Counted from the stretch's first letter, positions 52,898 to 62,389 are shown. The stretch: DNA of 64,000 nucleotides from DASQYE01 sp035940775 (GCA_035940775.1 DASZEN010000004.1:186001-250000), one strand, 5' to 3'. A program made the numbers and translations. Notes: generated by a model from the sequence alone, not told the origin.

Positions 52898-55555
52898 ATG
52901 AGGGTTGACAAGATCAGGACGCTGGCGGGGCCGAACATTTACAATCACAAGCCCGTGCTCGTGATGAGGCTTCATCTGGAGGGATTGGCCGAGACCGAGA
53001 GCAATCAGATTCCCGGCTTTATCGAGCGGCTGATAGCGCTCCTGCCGGGCTTGCGTGAACACGGTTGCAGCAAGGGTCGGCCGGGCGGGTTTGTAGAGCG
53101 ATTGGTGGGCGGGACGTATTTCGGCCACGTCGTCGAACATGTCGCCCTGGAGTTGTCGGAGCTGGCGAATATTCCCGTCTATTACGGCAAAACGCTCTAT
53201 GCGGATGAGCCGGGCTACTACAACGTAGTGGTCGCCTACAAGGCCGAGCGTGGGATGCGTTTCCTGCTGGGTGTGGCCGTCGAACTGGTGGATGCGCTCG
53301 TCAAAGGCGAGCCGTACCTTTTGGAAGATAAGCTAAGTGAAGCGCACTCGCTCATCGCGCGCACGGAACTGGGCCCGAGCACGCGCGCCATTGTCGAGGC
53401 GGCTCGCAATCGTGACATCCCCGTGTTTCGCGTCAACAGCGATAGCCTGGTTCAACTCGGCTATGGCAAGAATCGAAAGTTCATACAGGCCGCCATGACC
53501 AACCAGACGAGCGGCATCGCCGTCGAAATCGCGGGCGACAAGGAACTGACCAAAACAATCTTGGAGCAGGCCGATCTTCCAGTGCCGCGCGGGCGCATCG
53601 TGGAGACGGTGGAGGAAGCTGTCTCCGCGATGCTCGATCTGGGCGCGCCGGTCGTCGTCAAACCGATGGACGGGCACCAGGGCAAGGGCGTCTCTCTCAA
53701 TCTCACGACTCCGGCGGAAGTGGCGGAAGCCTTCCTGATCGCGCAGGCACACTCCCACGATGTGCTGGTCGAAGAACAATTAACGGGGCGCGATTATCGC
53801 GTGCTGGTCGTGAACGGGAGGCTCGTTGCCGCCAGTGAGCGATTGCCCTGTCACGTCACGGGCGACGGTCTGCACACGCTCAACGAGTTGATCGAGCTGG
53901 CAAACCGCGACCCCTTGCGCGGCGACGGACACGATAAGGCTTTGACGAAGATCGTCGTCGATCAAGTAATGCTCTGCGGTCTGCGCAAGCGGAATCTGAG
54001 TTTGGAATATGTGCCCATGCCGGGCGAGCGCGTCCTTTTGCGCGAGACGGGAAACCTCTCGACGGGCGGCACGGCGACCGACGTGACAGACCATGTTCAT
54101 CCCGAAATCCGTCGGCAATGCGAACGTGCGGCGCGCGTCGTCGGCCTTGACATCTGCGGCCTCGACCTCGTAGCCGAGGACATCTCCAGGCCTTTCCAGA
54201 AGGGCAACGGCTTTATCGAAGCCAACGCCGCGCCGGGGCTTCGGATGCACACTTCACCGACGCACGGGCAGCGGCGCGATGTCGGCGGCGCAATCATCGA
54301 CATGATCTACCCGCAGGGGGCGAACGGGCGCATCCCCATCATCTCCATCACAGGCACGAACGGCAAGACGACCGTCACGCGCATGATCGGCCACATCCTT
54401 CAGGAGATGAACTGGTGCGTGGGCATGACGACCACCGACGGCATACACATCGGTGGCGAGCTGGTATCGCGCGGCGACACAACGGGCCCACACTCGGCGC
54501 GCGTCGTGCTCTCTGACCCGACCGTAGAGATTGCCGTGCTTGAGACGGCGCGCGGGGGCATCACGCGGCGCGGACTCGGCTACGACTGGTCGGACATCTC
54601 CGTCATCACCAATATACGCGAGGATCACATCGGGCAGGACGGCATCCGCGACATCCAGGATTTGGTGCATATCAAATCTCTCGTGGCGGAGCGCGTCCGC
54701 GAAGGCGGCTCGCTCATCCTCAACGCCGATGACGAGCAGTGCGTCCGGCTAATCGAGAACGAGCGCATCAGGCGTGTCAATAAGCAGTTCATCTACTTCT
54801 CGCTGAGCGATAATCACTTGCTGATTAGAAAGTATCTGGACAAGGGCGGGGCGGCGTTTTTCGTGAGAGACGGCTGGATCATCGAAGCGACAGGGCACGA
54901 CGAGCAGAGGGTCGTCGAAGTCTCTTCCATCCCTGTGACGATGGGCGGGACGGCCCAGTTCCAGATAGCCAACGCGATGGCCGCAATCGCCGCCGCCCGC
55001 GCCTACGGCGTGACGAGAGAAACGGTCGCCGTCGCGTTGAAGAGCTTCAGCAACGACGAGCACAATCCTGGTCGGGCCAATCTTTATCAAGTCGGGGCGG
55101 GCTACGTGATAGTGGATTACGGCCATAACCCTGCCGCCTTCGAGGCCGTCAGCAGGATGGCCGCCCAGTGGGACGGGCGGCGCGTGACGTGCATCCTCGG
55201 CGTTCCCGGCGATAGGGATGATCGCCTTATTGAAGAAGCGGGGCGCATCGCCGCGAGGGGATTCAATCGCATTATTATCAAGGAAGACAAAGACCTGCGC
55301 GGCAGGCAAAAGGGCGAAGTGGCGCGCCTGCTCTGTCGCGCCGTGGGCGAAGCGTCACCGGAGCGTGAATGCCTCACGGTGCTCGACGAAGTCGAAGCCT
55401 TTTCGCACGAGTTGAAAGAGATGAAGCACAATGATGTGATCGTCATCTTCTACGACCAGCTCGAACCCGTCCTCGAAGTGCTAGCACGATGCGGCGCTGT
55501 TCCGGCGGCGAGCATCGGAGAACTTACGCCGCAGTTCAGCATGGCGACGGGCTGA
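52898..55555 (+). CDS. cphA: Cyanophycin synthetase
   Basis: An 885-aa protein from the ATG at 52898, where MRVDKIRTLAGPNIYNHKP matches the family start. CphA makes the multi-L-arginyl-poly-L-aspartate nitrogen reserve. Residues 1-160 are the N-terminal domain. An ATP-grasp domain follows (about 215-480, with VVVKPMDGHQGKGVSLNL), adding Asp to the backbone. A Mur-ligase-like domain (about 485-880) has the P-loop SITGTNGKTTVTRMI and adds Arg. Later motifs include ARGGITRRG and YGHNPAAFEA. Both active sites look intact. It lies between cphB and iadA, so degradation and synthesis are encoded together. Confidence 0.95.
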   Translation: MRVDKIRTLAGPNIYNHKPVLVMRLHLEGLAETESNQIPGFIERLIALLPGLREHGCSKGRPGGFVERLVGGTYFGHVVEHVALELSELANIPVYYGKTLYADEPGYYNVVVAYKAERGMRFLLGVAVELVDALVKGEPYLLEDKLSEAHSLIARTELGPSTRAIVEAARNRDIPVFRVNSDSLVQLGYGKNRKFIQAAMTNQTSGIAVEIAGDKELTKTILEQADLPVPRGRIVETVEEAVSAMLDLGAPVVVKPMDGHQGKGVSLNLTTPAEVAEAFLIAQAHSHDVLVEEQLTGRDYRVLVVNGRLVAASERLPCHVTGDGLHTLNELIELANRDPLRGDGHDKALTKIVVDQVMLCGLRKRNLSLEYVPMPGERVLLRETGNLSTGGTATDVTDHVHPEIRRQCERAARVVGLDICGLDLVAEDISRPFQKGNGFIEANAAPGLRMHTSPTHGQRRDVGGAIIDMIYPQGANGRIPIISITGTNGKTTVTRMIGHILQEMNWCVGMTTTDGIHIGGELVSRGDTTGPHSARVVLSDPTVEIAVLETARGGITRRGLGYDWSDISVITNIREDHIGQDGIRDIQDLVHIKSLVAERVREGGSLILNADDEQCVRLIENERIRRVNKQFIYFSLSDNHLLIRKYLDKGGAAFFVRDGWIIEATGHDEQRVVEVSSIPVTMGGTAQFQIANAMAAIAAARAYGVTRETVAVALKSFSNDEHNPGRANLYQVGAGYVIVDYGHNPAAFEAVSRMAAQWDGRRVTCILGVPGDRDDRLIEEAGRIAARGFNRIIIKEDKDLRGRQKGEVARLLCRAVGEASPERECLTVLDEVEAFSHELKEMKHNDVIVIFYDQLEPVLEVLARCGAVPAASIGELTPQFSMATG

Positions 55556-55564
55556 GAGACGTTG

Positions 55565-56731
55565 ATGCTCACGCTCATCGAGAATGGAGAAATCTACGCG
55601 CCCGCTCCGCTTGGGCCGAGCGACGTGTTGATTCTGGGCGACCGGATCGCAAAGCTTGGCGAGGTTGACCGTCGAGCGCTCGCGTCTCTCGGGCTCGAAC
55701 TCGAAATCATAGATGCGAGCGGTTGCCTTGTCACTCCCGGCCTCATAGACCCGCACGAGCACCTCACGGGTGGGAGCGGAGAGCGCGGCTTCAGCACGCA
55801 GACGCCCGAAATCTATGCGAGCGAGCTTGCTCTGGCGGGAATCACAACGGTCGTTGGTTGTCTCGGCGTGGATACGGCGACCAAGACCATGCCCGCGCTT
55901 CTCGCAAAAGCCAAAGGCTTGAACGAAGAGGGACTGACGGCTTATATCTGGTCGGGCGGCTACAACGTGCCTCCCGTCACGCTCACGAGTTCCGTACGCG
56001 AAGACATTCTCTTCATCTCGGAAGTGATCGGCGCGGGAGAGGTTGCAATCTCCGACGCGCGTTCGACCGCTCCCGACCCGCTCGAACTCTCCAGGCTCGT
56101 TCGGGACGCCTACGTTGGCGGCCTCCTTAGTAAAAAGTGCGGCGTCACGCATTTCCATGTCGGAGATGAAAGGGCGCGGCTCAAACTGCTCCGCACCCTG
56201 ATTGATGACTATGAGATAAATCCCGCGCTCATCTACCCGACGCACGTCGAGCGCAACGAAGAATTGATGCGTGAGGCCATCGAGCTTGCCGCGCGCGGCT
56301 CGTACGTGGACATCGACACGGTCGAGCGTGACTTGCCGAAATGGCTGCGCTTCTATCTGGATAACGGCGGGAATCCGTCACGCCTCACGGCCTCGTCAGA
56401 TGCTTCCATCAACGGCCCGCAGAGCCTCCTGGAGCAGGTGCGCGCCTGCGTCCTCGAACACGGCTTCCCGCTTGAGCAGACGCTCGCCCTCGTCACGACG
56501 AACACAGCCGCCGTCCTCAGACTCGCGCGTAAAGGTCAGCTTGAAGTCGGCCGTGACGCCGATGTGCTCGTACTACGTAAAGACTCGCTTGAGATCAGGG
56601 AGGTAATCGCACAGGGTCGCCGACTCGTCCAGGACGGTGAGCTTGTCTTCAGTGAAAGGTTCCTGTCGGAGAGCGACCGCCTGATAAGGCTCGAAGGAAA
56701 GTTGACGGGTAGTACCTGGAGTAGCAGGTAA
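55565..56731 (+). CDS. iadA: Isoaspartyl dipeptidase
   Basis: A 388-aa amidohydrolase-fold enzyme. The metal motif GLIDPHEHLTGG is at about residues 59-70, and the later ligands lie in THFHVGDERARL, IYPTHVERN and LTASSDASING. IadA hydrolyses beta-aspartyl dipeptides, which are the product of cyanophycinase (beta-Asp-Arg), so it releases Asp and Arg. It starts 9 bases after the cphA stop codon (ATG at 55565), in the same operon. This completes a synthesis-to-amino-acid pathway in three genes. Confidence 0.92.
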   Translation: MLTLIENGEIYAPAPLGPSDVLILGDRIAKLGEVDRRALASLGLELEIIDASGCLVTPGLIDPHEHLTGGSGERGFSTQTPEIYASELALAGITTVVGCLGVDTATKTMPALLAKAKGLNEEGLTAYIWSGGYNVPPVTLTSSVREDILFISEVIGAGEVAISDARSTAPDPLELSRLVRDAYVGGLLSKKCGVTHFHVGDERARLKLLRTLIDDYEINPALIYPTHVERNEELMREAIELAARGSYVDIDTVERDLPKWLRFYLDNGGNPSRLTASSDASINGPQSLLEQVRACVLEHGFPLEQTLALVTTNTAAVLRLARKGQLEVGRDADVLVLRKDSLEIREVIAQGRRLVQDGELVFSERFLSESDRLIRLEGKLTGSTWSSR

Positions 56732-56772
56732 TAATCCCGAGGCAATACATCTAAAAGCACTGGAGGCATATC

Positions 56773-56946
56773 ATGTCCGATAAAGATCGACGTAAGAAGG
56801 ACGGCGAGCGCAAGGACAAAAAGAATCAGGCGATGAGGGAAGCCGAGAGCGATAAAGGGCAAAAAGAGAGGGCCTCACGGCAGGCGACGGATACGTCTAA
56901 CGTGACGGGCACGGAGCGGGGCGCGGACGGGAATCCCGGGAGCTGA
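56773..56946 (+). CDS. Small highly charged protein, 57 aa
   Basis: The ATG at 56773 has TGGAGGCATATC upstream, with GGAGG at 7 bases. The frame reads MSDKDRRKKDGERKDKKNQA at the start and ends ADGNPGS. It is hydrophilic, lysine- and arginine-rich, and probably disordered. It lies 41 bases after iadA, so it may be the last gene of the cyanophycin operon. The basic composition could suit binding to the acidic/arginyl granule surface or to nucleic acid, but the function is unknown. Confidence 0.6.
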   Translation: MSDKDRRKKDGERKDKKNQAMREAESDKGQKERASRQATDTSNVTGTERGADGNPGS

Positions 56947-56964
56947 GGTTTAGAATTATCCGCA

Positions 56965-57519
56965 TCACATCTGCTGGCTCGGGGTTCTGACGTTCAGCGT
57001 CGGAATGTGCTCCTTCTCCTCCACCGCGTTCTGCCGGTTGAAGAACTCGTGGGCCCAAAGGAATCCAACCCCGGCACGGCGCGCGGCTTCTTCGTCTCTA
57101 TCCATGTCGCCGATGAAGAGCGTTTCATTCCGGTGGGCATGAAAGCGATGCATCAGGCGGACGAGCATCAGGGGCTTCGGCTTTCGGCACGGGCAGTTGG
57201 CGTGCGGCGCGTGCGGGCAGATTTCGATTGACCCGTGCGGTGCGGCCTTGACGCCGAAAGCATCCACGACCATGTCGGCCAGTAATCGACGAGCCATCTC
57301 ATAAGTCATGTACCCCATACCCACTCCGCCCTGATTAGAAGCGATGCCGAAGCGCGCTCCGCTCACGCTCCAATCAATCTCGGTAAGACGCTCGCGCACG
57401 CCCGGAATCACTTCCCACTCGCCGGGCTTATTGGGGCACGGCTGCCCCTCGACGGTCGTGCGCCGGAGCGTGTCGTCGGCATCAAAAATGTAAAGCCTGA
57501 CTGGTCTGGCATTACGCAT
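56965..57519 (-). CDS. HAD-IIIA phosphatase (GmhB/HisB-N-like)
   Basis: A 184-aa haloacid-dehalogenase-fold phosphatase. Motif I is FDADDTLR (nucleophile and acid/base Asp), motif II SNQGG, motif III CRKPKP with Lys, and motif IV GDMDRDEEAA. The CPHAPHANCPC stretch is the zinc loop of the D,D-heptose 1,7-bisphosphate / histidinol phosphatase family. The substrate could be heptose bisphosphate or histidinol phosphate; no neighbouring heptose genes support either. It converges with the cyanophycin operon. Confidence 0.85.
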   Translation of the reverse strand: MRNARPVRLYIFDADDTLRRTTVEGQPCPNKPGEWEVIPGVRERLTEIDWSVSGARFGIASNQGGVGMGYMTYEMARRLLADMVVDAFGVKAAPHGSIEICPHAPHANCPCRKPKPLMLVRLMHRFHAHRNETLFIGDMDRDEEAARRAGVGFLWAHEFFNRQNAVEEKEHIPTLNVRTPSQQM

Positions 57520-57622
57520 TCGTAGACCTCTTGTACTGAAGCGTCAAGTTTTCTCGTTGAATAAAATAGGCTCTAATAGTTCCGAACCCATATGTGGCAC
57601 CCGCGCCGCCTTTTTATTGAAG

Positions 57623-57652
57623 ACGAGGGCAGCGAAGAATAGCCGCCCTCGT
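57623..57652. terminator. Hairpin terminator
   Basis: ACGAGGGC (57623-57630) pairs with GCCCTCGT (57645-57652), 14-nt loop, with TTTTT upstream at 57611-57615. It follows the leftward DUF962 gene (stop at 57735) and precedes the HAD gene. Confidence 0.55.
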
Positions 57653-57734
57653 TCATTCTAGTGTGCCACTCTGATTTGAAATTTAGAGATTCAGGTCTTG
57701 CCGCGTATCAAATTCTTTTATGAAGAGAGTTGCA

Positions 57735-58043
57735 CTACAGCTTGATCTTTCCTGTCAGTATATCTTTCGCCATCACGAAATCTCCAAATAAGCTGTAAAG
57801 CGGATAGTGAAACGTCGCGGGCCGGTTCTTCTCGAAGAAGAAATGGCCGACCCATGCGAAACCGTAACCGCAGAGGAGCACTGCCAGAAGCGCTTTCCAG
57901 TTGAGGGTGAAAAGAAAAAAGAGGAGCCACGCGAGCGCCAGGATTGTGCCCGCGAAGTGTAGCCGCCGACACGTGGGGTCGGAATGCTCCGACAGGTAGA
58001 AGGGGTAAAAGTCAGCGAAGCTTTTATACTGTTTCATGTCCAT
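57735..58043 (-). CDS. DUF962/Mpo1-like membrane protein
   Basis: A 102-aa protein. SEHSDPTCRRLHFAG near the N-terminus and WVGHFFFEKNRPATFHYPLYS are the DUF962 signature, with the conserved histidines. Two or three membrane segments lie between them (about 30-75). The yeast relative Mpo1 is an iron-dependent dioxygenase that alpha-oxidises 2-hydroxy fatty acids. A similar role in bacterial fatty-acid metabolism is plausible but unproven. Confidence 0.88.
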   Translation of the reverse strand: MDMKQYKSFADFYPFYLSEHSDPTCRRLHFAGTILALAWLLFFLFTLNWKALLAVLLCGYGFAWVGHFFFEKNRPATFHYPLYSLFGDFVMAKDILTGKIKL

Positions 58044-58097
58044 GGAATATTGCGGAGCGTCATATTAGAGTGACCTTGCCCCGATCACGCGTCGGCC

Positions 58098-59219
58098 TCA
58101 TTGCTCTTCCTGCTCGGTGAACAATCGCTGGTAATCTTCCGCGAGCGCGGGCGGAATGCGCACGAGCCGCAGGTTCTCTTCGACGTGTTCGCGACGGCTC
58201 ATGCCGATCAGGGCGGTCGTGATGCCCGGCGTTGAGCGCACGAATTGAATGGCCGTCTGCGTATCGGTGGCGAGCGAGCCGAGCGGCTCGCGTATGTGTG
58301 CGGGCAGGTTGCGCGCCACCTTGCCCTGCAAAGTCGAGGCGCTGGCGACGATGGTAATGCCGAGCGCGCGCGCCGCTTCGAGCAAAGAGACCTCAGCGCC
58401 GCCGAGCGTCTGGTTGTCGAGGACGAGGGCTTCTGGCATCGCCAGGTTAAAGGGCAATTGGACGAAGCGAAAACCGTGCTCCGCGCCCCCGGCCTCGCGC
58501 GCCAGCTCCGCCATGCGTTCGAGCGAAAGATACTCGCGCGCGTCCCGGGGGACGCGAAAGCCGTTCCACGTCGCGACCCCGTACATTCTCAAGCGGCCAT
58601 CTTTGCGTTCTCTCTCAAGCAGCTCGAAGGCGGCGCGCAGGCGCGCGTCGAACTCGGCGCGAGCGACTTCCGAGAGCTGCGATTCCGGATTATGTATATA
58701 GTAAACGTCGACGCAATCCAGATTCATGTTCCGCAGCGATTGGCCCAACTGGTGCTGCAAGTAGGAGGGCGTCATGCAGTGGCTGCCCGCCACTATGTCC
58801 GAGAGCTGCGCCACACCCGTTCGCACAAAAGTTTCTTCGACATACCGGCGCGGGTTTTTTGGCGGCGCTCCGTCGAAGGGCAGATAACCGCCCTTGGTGC
58901 AGATGACAAGCTCGTTGCGCGCGAAAGAAAGCTCTTCGGTCAATCGCTTGAGCGCCGTGCCGATCGATCTTTCGCTGCGCTGAAAGCGATAGTTGGCCGC
59001 CGAGTCTATGACGTTGACGCCCAGCTCGACGGCGCGCGCGACCGCTTCCGCGTATCGCACATCGGTCGCTTCGTCCCAATCGCCCAGGTATGTGCCGATC
59101 CCTATCGACGACAGCCACAGGTTCTGTTCGAGGCGAAAGTGATTCTCAGCGCTCTTCTCGCGAAAGCGCTCGCCGTAAAGGGCCGTGCCCTCTCGCGTCG
59201 CATAACCTTTGATAGACAT
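58098..59219 (-). CDS. Aldo/keto reductase
   Basis: A 373-aa NADPH-type oxidoreductase. The catalytic Asp and Tyr are in NVIDSAANYRFQRSE, the Lys in VICTKGG, and the His-bearing strand is IVAGSHCM. The end has the cofactor-binding STLQGKVARNL...TALIGMSRREHVEENL. The family reduces aldehydes or ketones. The extension of about 30 residues at the N-terminus (YATREGTALYGERF) is a less common variant. There is no neighbour that fixes the substrate. Confidence 0.9.
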   Translation of the reverse strand: MSIKGYATREGTALYGERFREKSAENHFRLEQNLWLSSIGIGTYLGDWDEATDVRYAEAVARAVELGVNVIDSAANYRFQRSERSIGTALKRLTEELSFARNELVICTKGGYLPFDGAPPKNPRRYVEETFVRTGVAQLSDIVAGSHCMTPSYLQHQLGQSLRNMNLDCVDVYYIHNPESQLSEVARAEFDARLRAAFELLERERKDGRLRMYGVATWNGFRVPRDAREYLSLERMAELAREAGGAEHGFRFVQLPFNLAMPEALVLDNQTLGGAEVSLLEAARALGITIVASASTLQGKVARNLPAHIREPLGSLATDTQTAIQFVRSTPGITTALIGMSRREHVEENLRLVRIPPALAEDYQRLFTEQEEQ

Positions 59220-59236
59220 AATAAGTTAAGGGACAA

Positions 59237-59313
59237 GGGCGGCAGCGATGAGGGATGAATAAAAAGCATTCAAGCTGTAGAAGCATTTCTTTGATCCCTC
59301 ATCGCTGCCGCCC
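59237..59313 (-). terminator. Long-stem terminator after the dienelactone hydrolase gene
   Basis: Perfect 20-bp inverted repeat (59237-59256 and 59294-59313, ending GGGCGGCAGCGATG-type) with a 37-nt loop. It lies 18 bases beyond the stop codon of the leftward hydrolase gene. Confidence 0.65.
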
Positions 59314-59330
59314 TCATCCATTTGTTCTCC

Positions 59331-60233
59331 TCATTGCTTTTTCATTCGCTCGCGAAAGAAGCTGAGCGTGCGTTGCCATGCGTCGGCGGCCGCCTCCGCA
59401 TCGTAGACTTCGGGGCGCGTGTCGTTGAAGAATCCGTGTTTGGCCCCGGCGTAGATTTTGATGTCGGCCTGCTTGCCCGCCTTCTTCAGCGCGTCCTCAA
59501 ACTCTCTGACCTTCTCGGGCGGGATGCCCTGATCCAGCTCGCCGAAGTTTCCCAGAAGGGGGCAGGAGACCTGCGGAACCAGCTCAAGCGGCGTGCGGCC
59601 GTAGAAGATCACCGCGCCCACAAGGTCTTTCGTGTGCGTCGCGAGCTGGTAGGAGTAGCCGCCGCCCATGCAAAAGCCTATAGAGACTGTGTAGGGCATG
59701 ACGCTGCTGAACGTCTTCAGAAAATCGAGCGCCGCCTGCATGTCCCTGATCGCAACCTCTGTGGGGATACTCGACGCGGCCTTGCGCAGCACCTCGATGT
59801 CGGACGCATCCTTCGGCGGAGGCTCTGCGGCGCGCACGAAGAAGTTCGGGGCGAGCGCCATGTAACCCTCATCCGCGATGCGGTCGGCGATTGACTTGAT
59901 GTGATCGTTGAGGCCGAAGACCTCGTGTATCACGAGCACTGAGCCGTTGGCCGGGCCCGTCCGGTTTCGCACGATGTAAGCGGGAATCCGCATCTCGCCG
60001 CTCTTGTACTCGATCATCTGCCCCTTCAAAGCGACAGGCTTGGCCGGGCCTGTGTTTTGATTCGCCGTGTTCTGATTTCCGGGCGCGTTCGGCTTGTCGT
60101 TCTGCGCGGTCGCGCAGCCCGTCATAATCAGACCAGCGCCCCCGGCGAGGACGGCCGTACCCTCCAGAAATTTTCTGCGGGAAACGCGCTCGGTCTCGCC
60201 GCGTCCGCCCCTCCGCTTTTTCGGCTCGCTCAT
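59331..60233 (-). CDS. Dienelactone-hydrolase-family protein, Tat-exported lipoprotein
   Basis: A 300-aa protein. The N-terminus has SRRKFLEGTAVLAGGAGLIMTGC: a twin-arginine motif, hydrophobic segment and lipobox-like Cys, so it is exported folded and may be lipidated. After an Asn/Pro spacer comes a dienelactone-hydrolase alpha/beta domain with Cys nucleophile in GFCMGG, Asp in LDQGIP and His in AKHGFF. Dienelactone hydrolases cleave cyclic lactones; many relatives act on other esters. The ATG at 60233 overlaps the TGA of a small upstream frame (60230-60346) by 4 bases. Confidence 0.88.
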   Translation of the reverse strand: MSEPKKRRGGRGETERVSRRKFLEGTAVLAGGAGLIMTGCATAQNDKPNAPGNQNTANQNTGPAKPVALKGQMIEYKSGEMRIPAYIVRNRTGPANGSVLVIHEVFGLNDHIKSIADRIADEGYMALAPNFFVRAAEPPPKDASDIEVLRKAASSIPTEVAIRDMQAALDFLKTFSSVMPYTVSIGFCMGGGYSYQLATHTKDLVGAVIFYGRTPLELVPQVSCPLLGNFGELDQGIPPEKVREFEDALKKAGKQADIKIYAGAKHGFFNDTRPEVYDAEAAADAWQRTLSFFRERMKKQ

Positions 60234-60346
60234 CCTCGGTTCACCCCAAACTCTTCCAGGACAATCCCGACCGCCCTTTCCGAAGCCTCCTGGATCTTAC
60301 GCCCGGCCTCATAATCCGGAGCAGAGGGTAGCCCGCGCCTTTTCAT
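60230..60346 (-). CDS. Small protein, 38 aa, coupled to the hydrolase
   Basis: ATG at 60346, TGA overlapping the hydrolase ATG by 4 bases (ATGA). The sequence (MKRRGLPSAPDYEAGRKIQE...) is charged and helix-like. A weak ribosome site and short length make it uncertain; an upstream start would give 81 aa but without a ribosome signal. The ATGA overlap is the main support. Confidence 0.4.
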   Translation of the reverse strand: MKRRGLPSAPDYEAGRKIQEASERAVGIVLEEFGVNRG

Positions 60347-60533
60347 GTGTGACCAGACTATACCGGTCGGCGGCGGGCCGCCGCAAGCATCGTTTCGCGC
60401 GCGCGCCGCCGGTATGTTAAAAAGCAGCAGGGAATGTGCCGCGATGTAAAAGCAGAGTAAGCTCGGGTCGAACAAGTCGCTGGATGGACGGGCTGCCCCG
60501 GTTTACCTTTTTCGCTTCTGAGGAGCATTTTGG

Positions 60534-60857
60534 ATGAGCCATTTTATAGACTGGCACGAGCAGGCCGGAGCGCAGGCTGAAAAGTTCTACAAGCGGACGC
60601 TCTGGGAGGGTGAGTATGTGATGGTCGGCCTGAACTGCCTTGAGCCGAACCAGTCGCAACGCCCGCACGCGCACGAGGGCGCTGACAAATTCTACTTCGT
60701 GCTCGAAGGGCGCGGCCGCTTCACCGTCGGCCCTGAAGAAGAGGATGCTGAGACGGGCGCGCTCGTGATTGCGCCCTCGGGCGTAACGCATGGCGTGACC
60801 AATACGGGCGCGTCGCGTCTATCGCTGCTCGTCGCCATCGCTCCGGGGATCAAATGA
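60534..60857 (+). CDS. Cupin-domain protein
   Basis: A 107-aa single cupin. The first cupin motif RPHAHEGADKFYFVLEGRGRFTVG has His/Glu metal ligands (HxH...E). The second motif reads PSGVTHGVTNTGASRL with the last His. It is small and cytoplasmic; metal-dependent sugar isomerase, oxygenase or plain ligand-binding roles are all possible. TGAGGAGC precedes the ATG. It overlaps the next gene by 4 bases (ATGA), so the cupin and the PLP decarboxylase are probably cotranslated. Confidence 0.85.
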   Translation: MSHFIDWHEQAGAQAEKFYKRTLWEGEYVMVGLNCLEPNQSQRPHAHEGADKFYFVLEGRGRFTVGPEEEDAETGALVIAPSGVTHGVTNTGASRLSLLVAIAPGIK

Positions 60858-62389
60858 GCGAGAGACCGAACGAGCCAGACGGCGCGCGAGAAGAAGCGAC
60901 GGCGCGCGCTTCGTCGCTTGAGATAAGGGACGAGGCGCTCGGCGAGCTTTCGGCGCAAATGGTGGCGCTGGTGGCAGACTACTTCGCGCGCCTCCCGTCG
61001 CTCCCGGTCTTCCCTGACACGACCGCTGAGCGATTAACCGAAAAATTCGGACGTGAGCTTCCGCTGGAAGGCGCTTCGGTCGAGCGCATAGTGGAAGACT
61101 GCCGCGCGATCATAGACGGGAGCCGTCACAACGGCCATCCGCGATTTTTCGGTTACGTCGCCTCGCCCTCGACTCCTGTCGGAGCGTTCGCAGACCTTCT
61201 AGCTTCCGCGCTCAATCCGAACGTCACCTCATGGCGCTCGGCTCCGGCGGCGACCGAGATCGAGAAGACGACCCTGCGCTGGCTCTCGACGCTGATCGGC
61301 TACGGTGAACCCTCGGGCGGGCTTCTGACGAGCGGCGGCTCGATGGCGAACCTGAACGCGCTGCTGATCGCGCATCGCTCGCGCGCGCAGGGCGAAGTCG
61401 ACCGGCGCGGCCTGTGGAGCACTTCGCAGCCCGCGACCGTCTACGCCTCGGAGCAGGTTCACATGTCGATCCCAAAGGCTGCGGACATACTCGGGCTCGG
61501 GCGCGACCAGTTGCGACTCGTCAAATCGGATGCGCGCTTTCGCCTGGACGTGCGAGACTTGCGCGAGATGGTGGAAGCGGACTCGGCGCGTGGGCTCGTG
61601 CCCTTCTGTGTGGTGGGAAACGCGGGCACGGTCAACACGGGCGCGGTCGATCCGCTCGCCGAGATTGCGCGCGTCGCACAGGAGCACGATCTATGGTTTC
61701 ACGTCGACGGGGCATACGGCGCACCGGGCGCGTTGGACGAACGCAAGCGCGCGCTCTTCGACGGAATTGAGCGCGCCGACTCCGTCGCGCTCGATCCGCA
61801 CAAGTGGCTTTACGCGCCGGTCGATTGCGGCTGCCTGCTGTTTCGCGATCCCGCGAGCGCGCGCAAGGCTTTTCTGCCCACGGAGGCGGATTACATACGC
61901 GTGCATGAGGAGACGGACGACGAAAGCTTCGCCTTCTGGGATTACGGCGTCGAGTTGTCGAGACGTTTTCGCGCCCTGAAGGTCTGGATGATGCTCAGTT
62001 ATTACGGCGCACGGCGCGTGCGCGCCGCCGTCAGCGAGAATAATGACGTGACCGCCTATTTCGCCGAGCGCATCGCTGCGGCAGAAGACTTCGAGCTGCT
62101 CGCGCCGGTCGAGTTGAGCATCTGCTGCTTTCGCTTCGTGCCGCCCGGCGTGCGTGAAAAGCTTAAGGGAGCGGGCGAGCAGGAGCGCGCGCAGTTGGGC
62201 GACGAACTTGATAGACTGAACGCGCGCATCATGCACCACATTCAGCGCGGCGGGCGCGCCTACCTATCGAACGTGACGCTCAGGGGCAGCTACGGTCTGC
62301 GCGCCTGCATCGTCAATTTTCGCACGACGCGCGCCGACATGGATCAAACGCTGGAGATCGTGCGCGACGCGGCGCGCGCCTCGCAGTAG
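60854..62389 (+). CDS. PLP-dependent amino-acid decarboxylase (aromatic/DABA type)
   Basis: A 511-aa group II decarboxylase. Conserved features: HPRFFGYVASPSTPVGAFAD, WLSTLIGY, GLLTSGGSMANLNALL, HVDGAYG (PLP aspartate) and the PLP lysine in SVALDPHKWLYAPVDCGCLL. It decarboxylates an amino acid such as Phe, Tyr, Trp, Glu or 2,4-diaminobutyrate; the specificity is not readable. It overlaps the cupin gene by 4 bases. Confidence 0.88.
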   Translation: MSERPNEPDGAREEATARASSLEIRDEALGELSAQMVALVADYFARLPSLPVFPDTTAERLTEKFGRELPLEGASVERIVEDCRAIIDGSRHNGHPRFFGYVASPSTPVGAFADLLASALNPNVTSWRSAPAATEIEKTTLRWLSTLIGYGEPSGGLLTSGGSMANLNALLIAHRSRAQGEVDRRGLWSTSQPATVYASEQVHMSIPKAADILGLGRDQLRLVKSDARFRLDVRDLREMVEADSARGLVPFCVVGNAGTVNTGAVDPLAEIARVAQEHDLWFHVDGAYGAPGALDERKRALFDGIERADSVALDPHKWLYAPVDCGCLLFRDPASARKAFLPTEADYIRVHEETDDESFAFWDYGVELSRRFRALKVWMMLSYYGARRVRAAVSENNDVTAYFAERIAAAEDFELLAPVELSICCFRFVPPGVREKLKGAGEQERAQLGDELDRLNARIMHHIQRGGRAYLSNVTLRGSYGLRACIVNFRTTRADMDQTLEIVRDAARASQ

